From: Astrocystis sublimbata
Taxonomy: Eukaryota; Ascomycota; Sordariomycetes; Xylariales; Xylariaceae
Reading direction: 5' to 3'
Assembly: GCA_022453515.1 (NCBI GenBank)
Contig: JAJNNY010000008.1
Span: 248,001 to 312,000, forward strand
DNA: 64,000 nucleotides
Part shown: positions 20,629 through 31,071 of the stretch, in pieces
How positions within the stretch are numbered: position 1 is the stretch's first letter
How the letters are laid out: every line of letters begins with the position of its first letter
Notes under the pieces: model-generated
What the model was told of the DNA's origin: nothing
Database searches by the model: none
What the model saw: the letters and a program-made list of their open reading frames with translations, nothing else
Translations under genes and position numbers: made by a program

Positions 20629-23446
20629 TCATAGCAGATGCGCAAGATCGATGTGGCCATTCCCTTCCAGTAGCGGGAACAGATTCAGGGCCCCAAACAC
20701 CTGGTCCGCCGCGTGGTGATCGTGCCCACCACCCTGCACATGGTGGAATTCAGCTGCATGTGGCGTCGTTTCAATGTCAAATGAGAATATGGCGGGATCG
20801 AAGTCGCCGAAAGGTCCGGCATGGTTATCACCCTCGTGCCACGACGCCACGCTGCTTGGCTCGGCCTGTCGATGCAGCTGCTCGGAAGAATAATGCGAAC
20901 CATGGTCATCTGCTGCTGTGGCGCCAGTATCTGCAGCAGCAACAGAAGCAACATGGCGAGCTTCCTCATCCCCCCGAGAGAAGGAATTGGAATGGGCGCG
21001 GTACTGCTGTTGGTGACATTGCTGCTGCTGTCTCGGTAGCAGCCCGAACAGCTGCGTCGACTCGTCCGCCGTCTGAGACCGCTGCTCCGCGTCCCGCCGC
21101 TCGAGATAGGATATTGCGCAGACGCGCAGAGAGGCGGCAATCCGTGCGTACTGCGCCGCATGCGCATCATGCTGGGCGAAATACTCGAGCGCAGACTCGG
21201 AAAGATGCATGGACTTATCGAGCGAGCGCCCGAAGCCGCCCAGGAGGCCGATGCCCACGATGAGGGAGGAGGCGAAGAGCCAGGAACTGAGGTTGGCACA
21301 GTATGTTAGATCGCAGCAAACGAAGAGAAAGAAGAACGAAAATGAAAATGGCAATGCACGCACACGATCAGCGGCATACGCCGATCAGAAGCGCCGGTTT
21401 GCGTGTAATCTGACACCAACCCGATCAGCAATGTCGCTGCATCAATGCACGCATTGGCGAGCTTCACGCGCCCTGAAGATGGAGAGGAAGAGGAAGAAGA
21501 AGCTGATCCTGCTCCCTCCCCAGTCCGCGGTCTCGATTTTGTCGTTGTTGACATGTGATGGTCGGGCAAGCGCTTACACAGCTCGTACATGAGAAACGGT
21601 CGCGATATGAGCATGACGCCGTAGTAGTATGACGCTATGACCTGAACTGCGCCTGTGGCGGCGATTGTGTGCTCTACTGATTCTTCTGATTCTTCTTGCT
21701 TTTTGTGGTCATGTATTGTATGTAGGAGGGAAAGCATCCACCGGCTCGACCACTCCCGGAGCTGCCGTGCGATACCCTCCGTTAACTGTAGCGAGATCTT
21801 GCGCCGCGAGTATACTTCCCAGATGATCCTTTCGACGAGAGACATCATTTGCGCTGACGCGTTTAGAAGGTCATATTCCTCCTCGCCCCCGTTGCTGTTG
21901 CTCAGGGGCGCATGATAAGATACTGTGCAGTCTGGGTCAGCAGCGGCTGGGGGCCGGCCCATGGATTGGCTCAGGTAGAGATCAAGGACGCGGACGCTCT
22001 TCCAGATGCGGTCTCTTTGAGTTACATGTTAGTCTCTTTGGTTTGCAAGTGTCAGAAGAAGGATATATATACCTTCGCCTATGGATCGCGGGACCGAATC
22101 GAGAGTTCACCTCTGTCCGATGCAGCCCGATTGCGTATGCGGCTCGAGCTGCAATGCCTACGTATAGCGCGCGCCTCATTAGCTACCTGTGTTTGATATC
22201 TGAGTATTCTTATGGCCTTTGTTTAGGCGAAGTTTGGACTGGATCTTAAGGAAAAGGTAGGGGTAAGTGAAAAGGAGCCACGAACCAAAGAATAAATAGG
22301 CACCGTTGATCTGGCATGACCGAAGCATGTACAGCGTTGTCAGTAAAAAATCTTGTACAGTCCCGATACTGAGATTGCCTCCGAGTCCGGACAGAGCGAG
22401 TTGCTTCCCGCGCAGAAAGTATGTCGTTGTGGTCTGCTCGTCCTCGGACTGCGAACCGATAGCGAGGACGAGGTAGTACACTGCCGCCATCACATCCGCC
22501 GAGCGATCTGCCCGGTCCGACCAGGACTGAATCTCCGCCACTAAAGTGCCGTTGTCGAAAAGATCTACGAGACCGCTTGTCTAGTAGATTGATCAGATGA
22601 AGACGCATAACATCTTATGCAGAGCTGTTGGAGAGCGGCGACACACTTACTGCAGTGAGATAGGTCATCACGAGCCGTCGTACTGTGGACAGATCGATCG
22701 TAGGCTCTTCCGCGGGGCTCAAATGCACAAGACCCTCGGAATTGACATTTTCGAGCATCGAGACTCGGCTTGTCTCCGGCGCGAAGGCATGAGGATCTAC
22801 CCTGGACGTCACGATTTGCCGGACTGTTTGAAATAACGAGAGCGGTGCGCAATCGCCTATGAAGACTAGGCATGACGTATGTTAGTAACTCTAGGGACTA
22901 CGTGATGCTCTAAATCAATCAACTATGGTTTACCCAATCTGCCCTGCGCATCGCATATCAGACGCGCATCACGAGGAACTTCTGCTTCCTCCTCGACTGA
23001 TACATCACTGTGTCGTGTTAAAGTGGGCGACACGCGGACTGCGCATGTCGCGCTGTGAGATACCGGTGGTGTCGGTGTAAGTGCCGGAGTTGGAGTAGCG
23101 GGCCATGCACGATTAGGCGGAGATGTAACCACCGAGGCAGACGATAACCCTCTCGGATTTTCCGGTCGACGGCGCCGATGAGCAGGAGTTGAGAATTGGC
23201 ACGTCCGGCGACGCCTTTTACAGTAACCGCATGGTGTCTGTCCATCACATTTCACTATCACAAATAAGTCAGCGCATATTGCAGGATCAACTGTCTATTT
23301 TGGAAAGGTCTTTAAATCTCATTGGGCCGCACTTCTTGAGCTGACCAGCATATGCGTGTCCATTTACCTTTTCGTTGTTTACAAGTGTCACATGCGTGAG
23401 AAACCCTCTCGCGAACAGCGGGCAAGCCGTCTGTGTCGGACTGCAT
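20629..23446 (-). CDS. Zn2Cys6 fungal transcription factor
   Basis: Nuclear regulator of 767 residues in seven exons: 23446-23368, 23254-22934, 22865-22651, 22580-22286, 22157-22073, 22014-21364 and 21286-20629. All phases agree. Splicing intron 1 rebuilds the zinc cluster CDTCKQRKVKCDGQTPCGYC, with Cys 19, 22, 29, 35, 38 and 45. A Pro/Thr-rich linker follows. The fungal-specific middle domain is rebuilt across introns 2-5: VFIGDCAPLSLFQTVR, TSGLVDLFDNGTLVAEIQSW, GAYLFFGIAARAAYAIGLHR and RRRDRIWKSVRVLDLYLSQ. The C-terminus is Gln/His/Ala-rich, as in activation regions. Intron 4 uses an unusual GTTCGT donor, chosen because it alone restores the family sequence. The gene lies in tandem with the GH3 gene downstream, so it could regulate beta-glucoside use, but this is only position. 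Target genes are unknown. Confidence 0.88.
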
Positions 23447-23874
23447 TTTTTCATAAAAACGGAAACCACCAGCATTTGAATTTGCATATTGACGGCAAAA
23501 GCAATGCGGGCGGGATAGTAGCATTAAGAACGTCGCCTACTCGGACCTACACGCCTAGTAACTGGGCAGTCTGTGCGAGAGTCAAGGCGGAACGGAACGG
23601 GATATCGGAACTTCGGATGCCAACGGACATGGCTCCGCTATTAAGCATGGCAGATGGATGGGCCTGAGATAACTCTTAGTCATGAGATTGATATAGTATG
23701 CACATATTTGACGCTAACTACCGGGATCTATCTTAGCAAAGCCTCAAATGGCGGGTGTATCTGGTCCCTCATAGCCCGTTTCTAACCGGGCATCCGGGCT
23801 TCCGTCAGATTGTGCGTCGCCAATGCGCCATGTTCGACCTGGTTCGACCAGTTCTAAACCAGTCTGTTATCCGA
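23447..23874. other. Intergenic region between the Zn2Cys6 gene and IDO
   Basis: About 430 bases: promoter of the regulator and 3' region of the dioxygenase. A small inverted repeat (CTGGTTCGACCAG-like) lies near 23838-23860. No gene seen. Confidence 0.4.
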
Positions 23875-25346
23875 CTAAATCGCGAGCACCTTACGAGCAG
23901 TACCTGCCTTTGCAATAGAGGTGTCCAGAGGTGCCACCGTAAGGCCTGCTCCATATGTATCGTCACGGGCGCTTCTTAGGAAAGGTATCAAATTAGTACC
24001 ACCGGTTCCAGTGAGCTCTTTCTGGGTTGTCTTGTTGGAATCCAGGGAGGCGGTTGCTAAGTTGATGGCAGAAGTTGAGAAGGGGTTCGGCTTCTTGGAT
24101 GGTATGATGATGTATCGGGTTACCATGTTGATGTGAGCTTGTCGAAAGTCACCACATGCTTTCGTTGCGTCTTGATAAGACTGTTGGAGTTGTTGGCACC
24201 CTGGCGATGCTGGCGCTGAATTGACGTAGTCCTTGATCTTGTCCATTCTTGCTACGCTTTCGAGGAATTCTCGGTGTGGACCCGGCATGTACATGCGCAT
24301 CTGTCAGTTCATCAGTACGAACGTGTCACGCGCAAGTCCACCGACGTCCTAATCTTACCTCATCAAAGAAGTTTAGGTCACCTGCTGATACTTTGGCGGG
24401 TGCGGCCTTTCCTTTGTGTTGTGGAGCGGTGTGGTTGATACCAAGGACCAGATCGAAAAACTGAATCAGTGAGCTTTGCGCATTGCTGCCACCCCTCAGC
24501 TCCCTCCATTGACCTTTTCCGTCACCCTCGTCGTAGAATACGCCGTTTGGCAGGCCGGCAGCTGCCATATTCTTAGATCCCGCAAGGAATGGTCTGAGTT
24601 TATGGTAGAAAACCATTGGATCGCATTTCTCAGACATTCGATCTATCAGTCCCGTCAACTGCTGAAAGCAAACAGTCAACTTCGTGAAAGCGAGGGTTAT
24701 AGTCTCGTGGTCGTTGTGCTTGATAGAGTCTATTGCTTGGAGCATATCGGGCACTAAACGACCTCCGACGGCCTCTACAGCCACTGATATCACGTAGAAC
24801 CAAGACTCATCATCGGTTCCGCTGAAAGTATGTAGAGCCTTAAGAGAGTCCAGATCCGCAAAGTCATTGCTTGTGCTCCTGAAGTTCCAGAGATTATTGG
24901 CTGCGAAGGTCGCTACTGGAGGGAGGCCGAGGTGATCTGAGACTTGAAGCAGCGGCACTGTTATTGCCGGTGGTAAAACCTGCAAGAAGTTCAGCTTACA
25001 GTCAGTCGATTATCTTAGGGGCGCTCACCTCAGACGGAGTATTTCCACCCCATATGTGACCATGAGCTAGGTAGCACAGTATCACATACGCTCGCTGCCA
25101 TTCATTTTGCGCATTGAGTCTGGTGGTTGTCAAGGTGTTCAAGCCGCTGACAACGTCTCGGATGGTCTTCTCCCTCAGTAACTTTGGCAGCTCGTCCAAT
25201 AGACACTCCCAAGGCTCATAGTATGTGTCTGGCAAGCGTTTCAGGGGCTGTTCGGCCGGGAGAAACCCATTTTCGGTTATCAACGAGCCCAGGTCGCGTG
25301 AGTCATCAATCCCAGAGATGTGATAGCTACCTATCCGGGCTGCCAT
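23875..25346 (-). CDS. BNA2: Indoleamine 2,3-dioxygenase family protein
   Basis: Heme dioxygenase that opens the indole ring of tryptophan to N-formylkynurenine, the first step to kynurenine and NAD. Three exons (25346-25029, 24979-24359, 24300-23875), all phase 0, encode 454 residues, a normal fungal IDO length. Family marks are LPDTYYEPWECLLDELPKLL, RAYVILCYLAHGHIWGG, LRGGSNAQSSLIQFFD, FFDEV joined to MRMYMPGPHREFL, and near the end FRQAHINMVTRYI, whose His is the expected proximal heme ligand. GTGGTNLIPFLRSARDD then matches the end of the domain. No targeting signal is seen, so it is presumed cytosolic. Fungi often have several IDO paralogues, some with poor tryptophan affinity, so whether this copy is the housekeeping BNA2 enzyme or a paralogue is open. 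No other kynurenine-pathway gene lies in the window. Confidence 0.92.
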
Positions 25347-25696
25347 TGTATTATGAAAAGTATGCGAGTAATAAATGGGTTAGATTGGCAAGTGTACAGG
25401 AGCTGATGGGACAAGAACCCTCTAAGCTCGAAAGAAGTTACAGAAAATAGTCTTGATTTAGGATAATACATCTGAGAAGTAAATGCTCTGATGGCCAGCG
25501 TTTATATACAAGTCCGTTCAACAACAAGTTAGGTACGATGAACCAATACCGAATGTGACGGCGGGAGTCGGAAGACGGAAGACGGAGACGGGCGCAAAGA
25601 TGGATGCACTATTACCGCAGTGGCGCAGGACCAAGACTTTCAACACCATATGACCCTTGTAAAGACAACGGAATCAGATTATTCATCATCAAATAT
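25347..25696. other. Intergenic region between IDO and a secreted protein gene
   Basis: About 350 bases holding the IDO promoter and the 3' end of the gene to its right. GGAAGACGGAAGACGGAGACGG near 25570 is a short purine-rich direct repeat. Nothing else recognised. Confidence 0.4.
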
Positions 25697-26521
25697 CTAT
25701 GCATAAGACGGGTACGACGCTGTCTCAGAGCTCGGGAGCGCCTCTTTGATAAGATCAACCCGCTCGCATGTAGGGTTGTGAGGTGAGCCATTCGTGATCC
25801 AGTTCAAGCTTTGCCCGTACCAAAACAAGAAGTTAGTCCAGCACACTGCCCATCCATCTGCAAATGTATTAGTATGAGACCAATGTTACGCGGGACCGTT
25901 CGTCTCGCTCCCTTCTTATAGTTTGGACCCGGGTTAACTTACAAAGATCTTGGCTGTCGCTCATGTCAGGGGTTCGTCCCGGCACAAATGTCGAGTCATT
26001 AACATACTCCCTTACGAATGTCTTGTTGTCCTTGTCGAAGCCGACTGACGTCGTAGAGCCGGCGCCAACGAGAGGTTGGCCGACGTTGGATCCAACCGAG
26101 TTGTATCTCAGAGATGTAGCCTTTCCGAGAAAAGTTGCATCCTTGTTGCTCGGTGCGAGGTGATCTGAGATGAACCACCCAATGCTGTTGTCCTCCACGG
26201 AGCCGCCGGTGTAGTTGAAGTAGAATTCAAAGGAGCTGTTGCCCATTGGCGGAGATGATAGTGGCTCGTACTTCAGTGGCATCTCCGCCACCACGCCGAC
26301 CTTGAGAGGGAAGACGTAGCCTATATTGATTGTTATTCAACTGGTTCTCAGAGTGGCGGACTGTTGAAATTTGCTACTGCGTGAATCTTACCATTGATTG
26401 AACTGTTCTTGGCTTGGCCCTTCACGCGGAGAGCAAATGGACCATATTGGTAGATGTCCTGCGCGGTGGCTGTGGCAGCGAAGCACAGTCCTGTGAGGGC
26501 GTTGGCGACTTGGAACTTCAT
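25697..26521 (-). CDS. Small secreted protein of unknown function
   Basis: Three exons (26521-26392, 26320-25943, 25860-25697) encode 223 residues. The first ~20 residues (MKFQVANALTGLCFAATATA, then QD) are a clear signal peptide. The mature part contains several Asn-X-Ser/Thr sites (KNSSI, GNSSF, NYTGG, NDSTF) and few charged residues. Exon 3 is rich in Trp, Tyr and Phe and carries two Cys (AVCWTNFLFWYGQSLNWITN, then PTCERVDL). I recall similar fungal proteins annotated only as hypothetical secreted or cell-wall proteins, and I do not recognise a domain. Splicing of intron 2 is supported by a good GTAAGT donor and by restoring an uninterrupted frame to TAG. It could be an effector or cell-wall protein, but nothing here shows it. 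Confidence 0.75.
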
Positions 26522-28951
26522 AATGCTGGTTTTCTGCTTCACTTCGATAATGTGAGACTCAGATATGTCTTTATCTTGTCGGATTTGGTGGCTTGGCTTG
26601 ATGGACTAGATGGCGTGTCTTGCTGGACTGAAATTGGAGTCTCTCTCGGAAATGGCACTCATTTGTTATATAGGAAAAAAATATTCTACTACAGCAAATG
26701 TTTCCGAGGGCAATGTACGTAACAGATAGACCCCAGCCTGTAGAGCTCGTATCATTGCCATCATGGTTTACGGCTTCGCGGATTTGTACCTCTATGTGAA
26801 AAACTAACCTCATTTCAAATTGTAGTGATGCGCAATAGAAACATAGTGCTGAGCCGCACGCGCCATGCATGGCATTGCTTTACTTGGTAGATCTGGGTCA
26901 ATGGAATGTTGCTTGCATGGGTATTAACCACAGTCAACGGGTTGGGCGAAGGGCTGTACAACACCCTACTCCGTATTCTGGGGAATTGTTCAGATCCATG
27001 TCGTTGTTCGGTCCACAACACGAAAGACTTCTAGGTTTGTGTAAACAAGGCCTCGAAGGCTTAGTCTCTAGCGCTCTACGTAGAAGATCAAGCATTTGGA
27101 CAACCATGTTTCGTGTGCCGATGACAATTTATGTATACCGGGATGAGCATGGATGCATGCAAGACTCGAGCATTCAGGCATGACCACATTGAGAGAAAGT
27201 GAGTAAAGTCCTAGATACACCACTTCCCTTCTCGGCTTGGTAGATGATAGCGAATGGCAATGCAAACCTATGATAGTAGCAAGCGGACCTCTAACTCAAT
27301 TCCTTTCTTTCATGTAGCTTCTCCAAACATGGGTATTAGGTGCTTAGCACCAAACTTGAAGCTTGGCGTGGATCATTAAACTTTAACATACATGTTTCAC
27401 TTTTGCCGTGCGGCTCCGGCCAATTTCACCTTTTTGCGCAGCTAGAAAACTTCTAGAAAGAATTATCCTGGATCCTAGCCCGTGCTGAGCTTTTTTCTTT
27501 TCTTCCAATGCCGACGATCAGGGGCTGAGGAACCCGACACCCCGACAACCGGGATCAGCTACTCCATGCCAATATTTTCCATTAACATTCAATATAGGTA
27601 GGGGTATTTCGAGCTAACTTGGGTAAGCTAGATCTCCCCCTACAGTTCTCTCATTGCCCAGAAACATAAAAGCCAACATGGTAAGTGGCAAGGGCAGTTC
27701 ATGTTTGATGTTATAGGCAGGAGGTGTACTCCTTTGTGAGTCTCGTAGTACAAGTATTAATGTAGATCATAAGCAGTAGAGCCGCTCGCCTATCTCAATA
27801 AAGACTTTAGATCAGTGTAACAAGCTGAGTTGGGCAATTTTCACGATCAAGTAGAGAATACTCAATACAGTAACTCAGAGTCTCAGTCACTTGTTGAGCA
27901 ACCCTGACTCGCTCGTCCGCTGATTCACTGTATAGACTCACAACGATAAATCGTTGTATTTTCCATGCTCTATATTCTCGCTCAAATGCGCCTTGCGGTC
28001 AAAATCTGCCTTGCAGGATGCGGCTGGTTGTTTGCGTTGGAACTTGTGACATAACTTTTCACATCCTGACTGCGAGTTCAAGGATTTAACATTACCCCTA
28101 CTTTGAGCTAGTGCTACCCAGATGTGGAATCGATGGGTGAGTCTCGGGTTGACCGGGTCTCCTAAATAGCAACTAAACCTAGCGAATTTTACTGCAGGAT
28201 CTCTCGAGCACCTTGGTATCCCTTTTCAAAAGGTCGAGTTTTTCAATGTACCAGGATCCTCTTTGCCTGACAACACTCCAATACCACAACATAGTCATAT
28301 GAATTCAATTGAGGTTTAGACAATAAGCGAACAGCGCAGTTGAAGACTATGTTACATTTCGTTCTTAGTAAGGGGTTGAAACGTGTCTTTGACCAAGCAT
28401 GCCTTGCACCCCTTCTCAGTCAAAGAACCCATTATTTTCAACACTAGATATGATTAGATGTTTGTGAGCGCAGGATCACGGCACACATGTCCTATCACGC
28501 TAGGTGAACAATGTAAAGAAGAAAGCTGCCTAGTACCTTCGGAGAGGCCAAGTTTTAAAACTTATTCTATATGCTCACTAGAGAGCGGGATGTGGAAGTA
28601 TAGTACATGTTGGCAGAAGGCAGATTCTTATTGCTTGAGCTTGATTACTTCTTGTCTGATCACTCCCTAGTTATCCACCTGATAGCTGTAACCACCCTCA
28701 ATGCAACAGCTGAGTATAGAAAGGATTCTAGAATGTTAAGACAAGATATGAATACTCCTTGTTGGACTCAGCAAGGACTAGCTTGTTGATCCAGCAAGGT
28801 AGGTGGCCTACTTAGCGTGTCTAGGTAGGATAGGGTGAATAATCTAGCAGGGATAGGGGGCAAGCAGCTACCTAATTGGCTTGATTACAGTTAGTCACGT
28901 ATAGTGCTCAGTTTTGTTGGCCGATTACTAATCCGACAAATTCCATCCCAG
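26522..28951. other. 2.4-kb gene-poor region
   Basis: No open frame over 105 codons resembles a protein. The right part is AT-rich, with scattered short TAGGTA and CTAGGTAGG motifs (28801-28830). It may hold decayed sequence or a non-coding RNA, but I cannot support either. Its right end borders an initiator tRNA gene. Confidence 0.5.
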
Positions 28952-29023
28952 AGCTGGCTAGCTCAGTGGAAGAGCGCCGGGCTCATAACCCGGAGGCCGA
29001 TTGATCGAAACAATCGCCAGCTA
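28952..29023 (+). tRNA. Initiator tRNA-Met (CAT), intronless
   Basis: A 72-base cloverleaf. The acceptor stem AGCTGGC pairs perfectly with GCCAGCT, starting with the A1:U72 pair typical of eukaryotic initiators. The D arm is GCTC/GAGC. The anticodon stem CCGGG/CCCGG has the three consecutive G:C pairs diagnostic of initiator tRNA, with loop CTCATAA and anticodon CAT. The T arm is GATTG/CAATC with loop ATCGAAA, i.e. A54 and A60 instead of TTCRANY. It serves translation initiation. The internal A box (TAGCTCAGTGG) and the variant B box are present. A T-rich tract for Pol III termination follows. Confidence 0.95.
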
Positions 29024-29026
29024 GAA

Positions 29027-29046
29027 TTTTTTCTTTTTTTCTTTTT
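29027..29046 (+). terminator. Pol III T-tract after the tRNA
   Basis: Runs of T interrupted by single C residues start four bases after the discriminator base of the tRNA. Such tracts end RNA polymerase III transcription. Confidence 0.85.
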
Positions 29047-29666
29047 CGATCGTCATTCCTTATTACACGAGCACTCAAATTAGCTCTTTACACCAATATA
29101 TAGATAGTTAATTTAACAGTATTATTAGACATATTTAAAAATGGTAAAACAACCGTGTACATTATAATCGACTCTATTGTGAATAACTGTGTGCAAGGAA
29201 AGGGCAAGCATTTTACCCCGCGTTAGACGTCTTGAACATAAGGATTAAACCATCATTAGACATATTTAAATGTGCAGTGATATCTATCTCTCTCTATCAG
29301 TATCCATGCGTTCATTGCGACAGGCGAGACAAATAGTAACATCATCATTGATTATAACAGAAGGTAGCTAGCTGCTCAAATCTATATTTTTAGAAATTCA
29401 CCGTTTAGCAACAGTTGGAAAGAGTCACTACATTGTCTCATCCAGCCATAACCCTTAGAAAGGAACTAGTCGGACGATTTCCAAGCGCCTTCCCATACAA
29501 TAATACCCTGATGGCCTAAATTATCGTTACCCAATCTCTCAGCTTGTGATTGCTATAACAAAATTAGCTTGACTGGGCTTTTCGGGTGAAGTTGTGTGCA
29601 TCGCGACCATTTGCGTGAATTTGGGCAAATTTGAATGAATGTGTGTGGTACATCAGTAGCTTGTTT
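29047..29666. other. AT-rich intergenic region
   Basis: About 620 bases. The phrase ATTAGACATATTTAAA occurs twice (about 29125 and 29256), a small direct repeat. The 3' end of the neighbouring minus-strand gene may extend here if its last exon is spliced. No other feature is seen. Confidence 0.4.
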
Positions 29667-30446
29667 CTAGCAATACTTGTGCAGTGGACTGCTCATGAAT
29701 GGAAGAGCAGAAGACTTACTTGCAACCATATGATTGTATTCGTTGGACTTTGTCAAAATCAATACCTCGGCAATCCATCTTCCAGCATCGCCCTTCGTGA
29801 TTGAATATCCAATTGCAGAGGACTTGACACCAGTCTTGGGATCTTCGATACCGACGCGGACTGTTTTAGTGGTCTCCTCCTCAGAGGACATGATGCTGGG
29901 ACGCACGATGGTGAAGTTTTCTCCGCTCGCGACTATCCTGTCTTCCATGATAACCTTGTCCTTGGCTGGTACCTTGAGAAAAATATGGTGGAATGGAACA
30001 ACAGCGATAGGAATGTCGCGACCGAATTTCGAGGTACCTGCTGTGCTGCAGACAATGATATGCGGCCTCCCCAAAGCACCATTGCGACGCAAGCCGTCAA
30101 GAGCCTCGAGGAGCGCAGCAGTGCCTTTTGCGCACACTTCGGGGTCGTCAATGGTCAGCTTCGACGCAATGAAAGCGCCTCCGATCGTGGAAACAATCTG
30201 ATCCACAAGCACACCTGGGCGTGCTAAGAGACACTTCGAAAGTGCTGCGACATCGTGTGCGTTTCCTTGCATGACTCTCAGATTTGGGTATTTTTCGAGA
30301 GGCATAATCGTAGTGAGCTTTTCTGGTTTCCGACAGAGGGCCACGCATCGGCGGCCACTGTCAAGGCTGTGCTTGAGCGCAGCCAACCCTACTCCCCCGC
30401 TGGCGCCGATGAAGGCAATTGTTTCAGACGGAGTATCGTCCACCAT
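29667..30446 (-). CDS. NAD(P)-binding Rossmann-fold protein (NmrA/atypical SDR-like)
   Basis: 259 residues in one frame. The N-terminal AFIGASGGVGLAALKHSL is the GxxGxxG dinucleotide-binding loop of atypical short-chain dehydrogenases. It is followed by CVALCRKPEKL after strand 2 and NLRVMQGNAHD after strand 3, where NmrA-type proteins place an Asp. IIVCSTAGTSKFGRD marks the middle of the fold, and the late FTIVRPSIMSS is a family-typical strand. The classic YxxxK catalytic pair is absent, so it may sense or bind NAD(P) rather than catalyse. A good GTAAGT lies at MVAS near the C-terminus, so the last ~15 residues could instead come from a spliced exon further left. It is divergent from the Zn2Cys6 gene at 31072. 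The product is unknown. Confidence 0.78.
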   Translation of the reverse strand: MVDDTPSETIAFIGASGGVGLAALKHSLDSGRRCVALCRKPEKLTTIMPLEKYPNLRVMQGNAHDVAALSKCLLARPGVLVDQIVSTIGGAFIASKLTIDDPEVCAKGTAALLEALDGLRRNGALGRPHIIVCSTAGTSKFGRDIPIAVVPFHHIFLKVPAKDKVIMEDRIVASGENFTIVRPSIMSSEEETTKTVRVGIEDPKTGVKSSAIGYSITKGDAGRWIAEVLILTKSNEYNHMVASKSSALPFMSSPLHKYC

Positions 30447-31071
30447 TTCAGTCGTTTTTCAGGTTTGGATTAGGGGTAATCTGAACGAAATTAGTAATGG
30501 TGGTTTTGGGGAGATGCTGAAGAGGATAAATGAAGTGTAAGCTGAGCGGGTTGACATTGGGGTTGGTTGTGGTGCAGCACATAGATTGATCACGGACGGG
30601 TTGATAGGGTGTATTAATGTTATATTGCTTTCCATTTTCTATGTCTACTGTTGAAGAAGTATGCCTCTCTTGCTCGACTGGTTGACTGTGATGCGAATGC
30701 TGAACACCGTAAGCTCGCTCTTTTCTCGGGCGCTAGAGAGATCCGTACCTAGTACTAACTTGAGTAGAATTTACCTTGCGAGTAGTTAGTAAGCTCTTGT
30801 AAATGCAAAAAATTGCTTATCTGCAATCTGACAGCTCGTTTTGTGGCAAATATTTCGAGATTAAAATAGGGATAGCGATATATATCCTTGTATCACGGAC
30901 ATAATTGCTCGCTCAAACACACCTGGCCATACATGTGCTCCCCAGTCATCTCTTCAAATTGTTTCTTCATGAGAGCCGAATGACGCGGTGTGTCTTGCGA
31001 AACATCTCAATCAGGGCGAATGATACGCTTCATGGCTCGTGACATCCATACTCGTGAAACTATTGCCTATC
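30447..31071. other. Divergent promoter region of the Rossmann protein and Zn2Cys6 gene
   Basis: About 625 bases between two divergent starts, so both promoters share it. CGTACCTAGTACTAAC near 30746 repeats the short TACCTAG motif seen in other spacers. No binding site for a known factor is secure. Confidence 0.5.
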
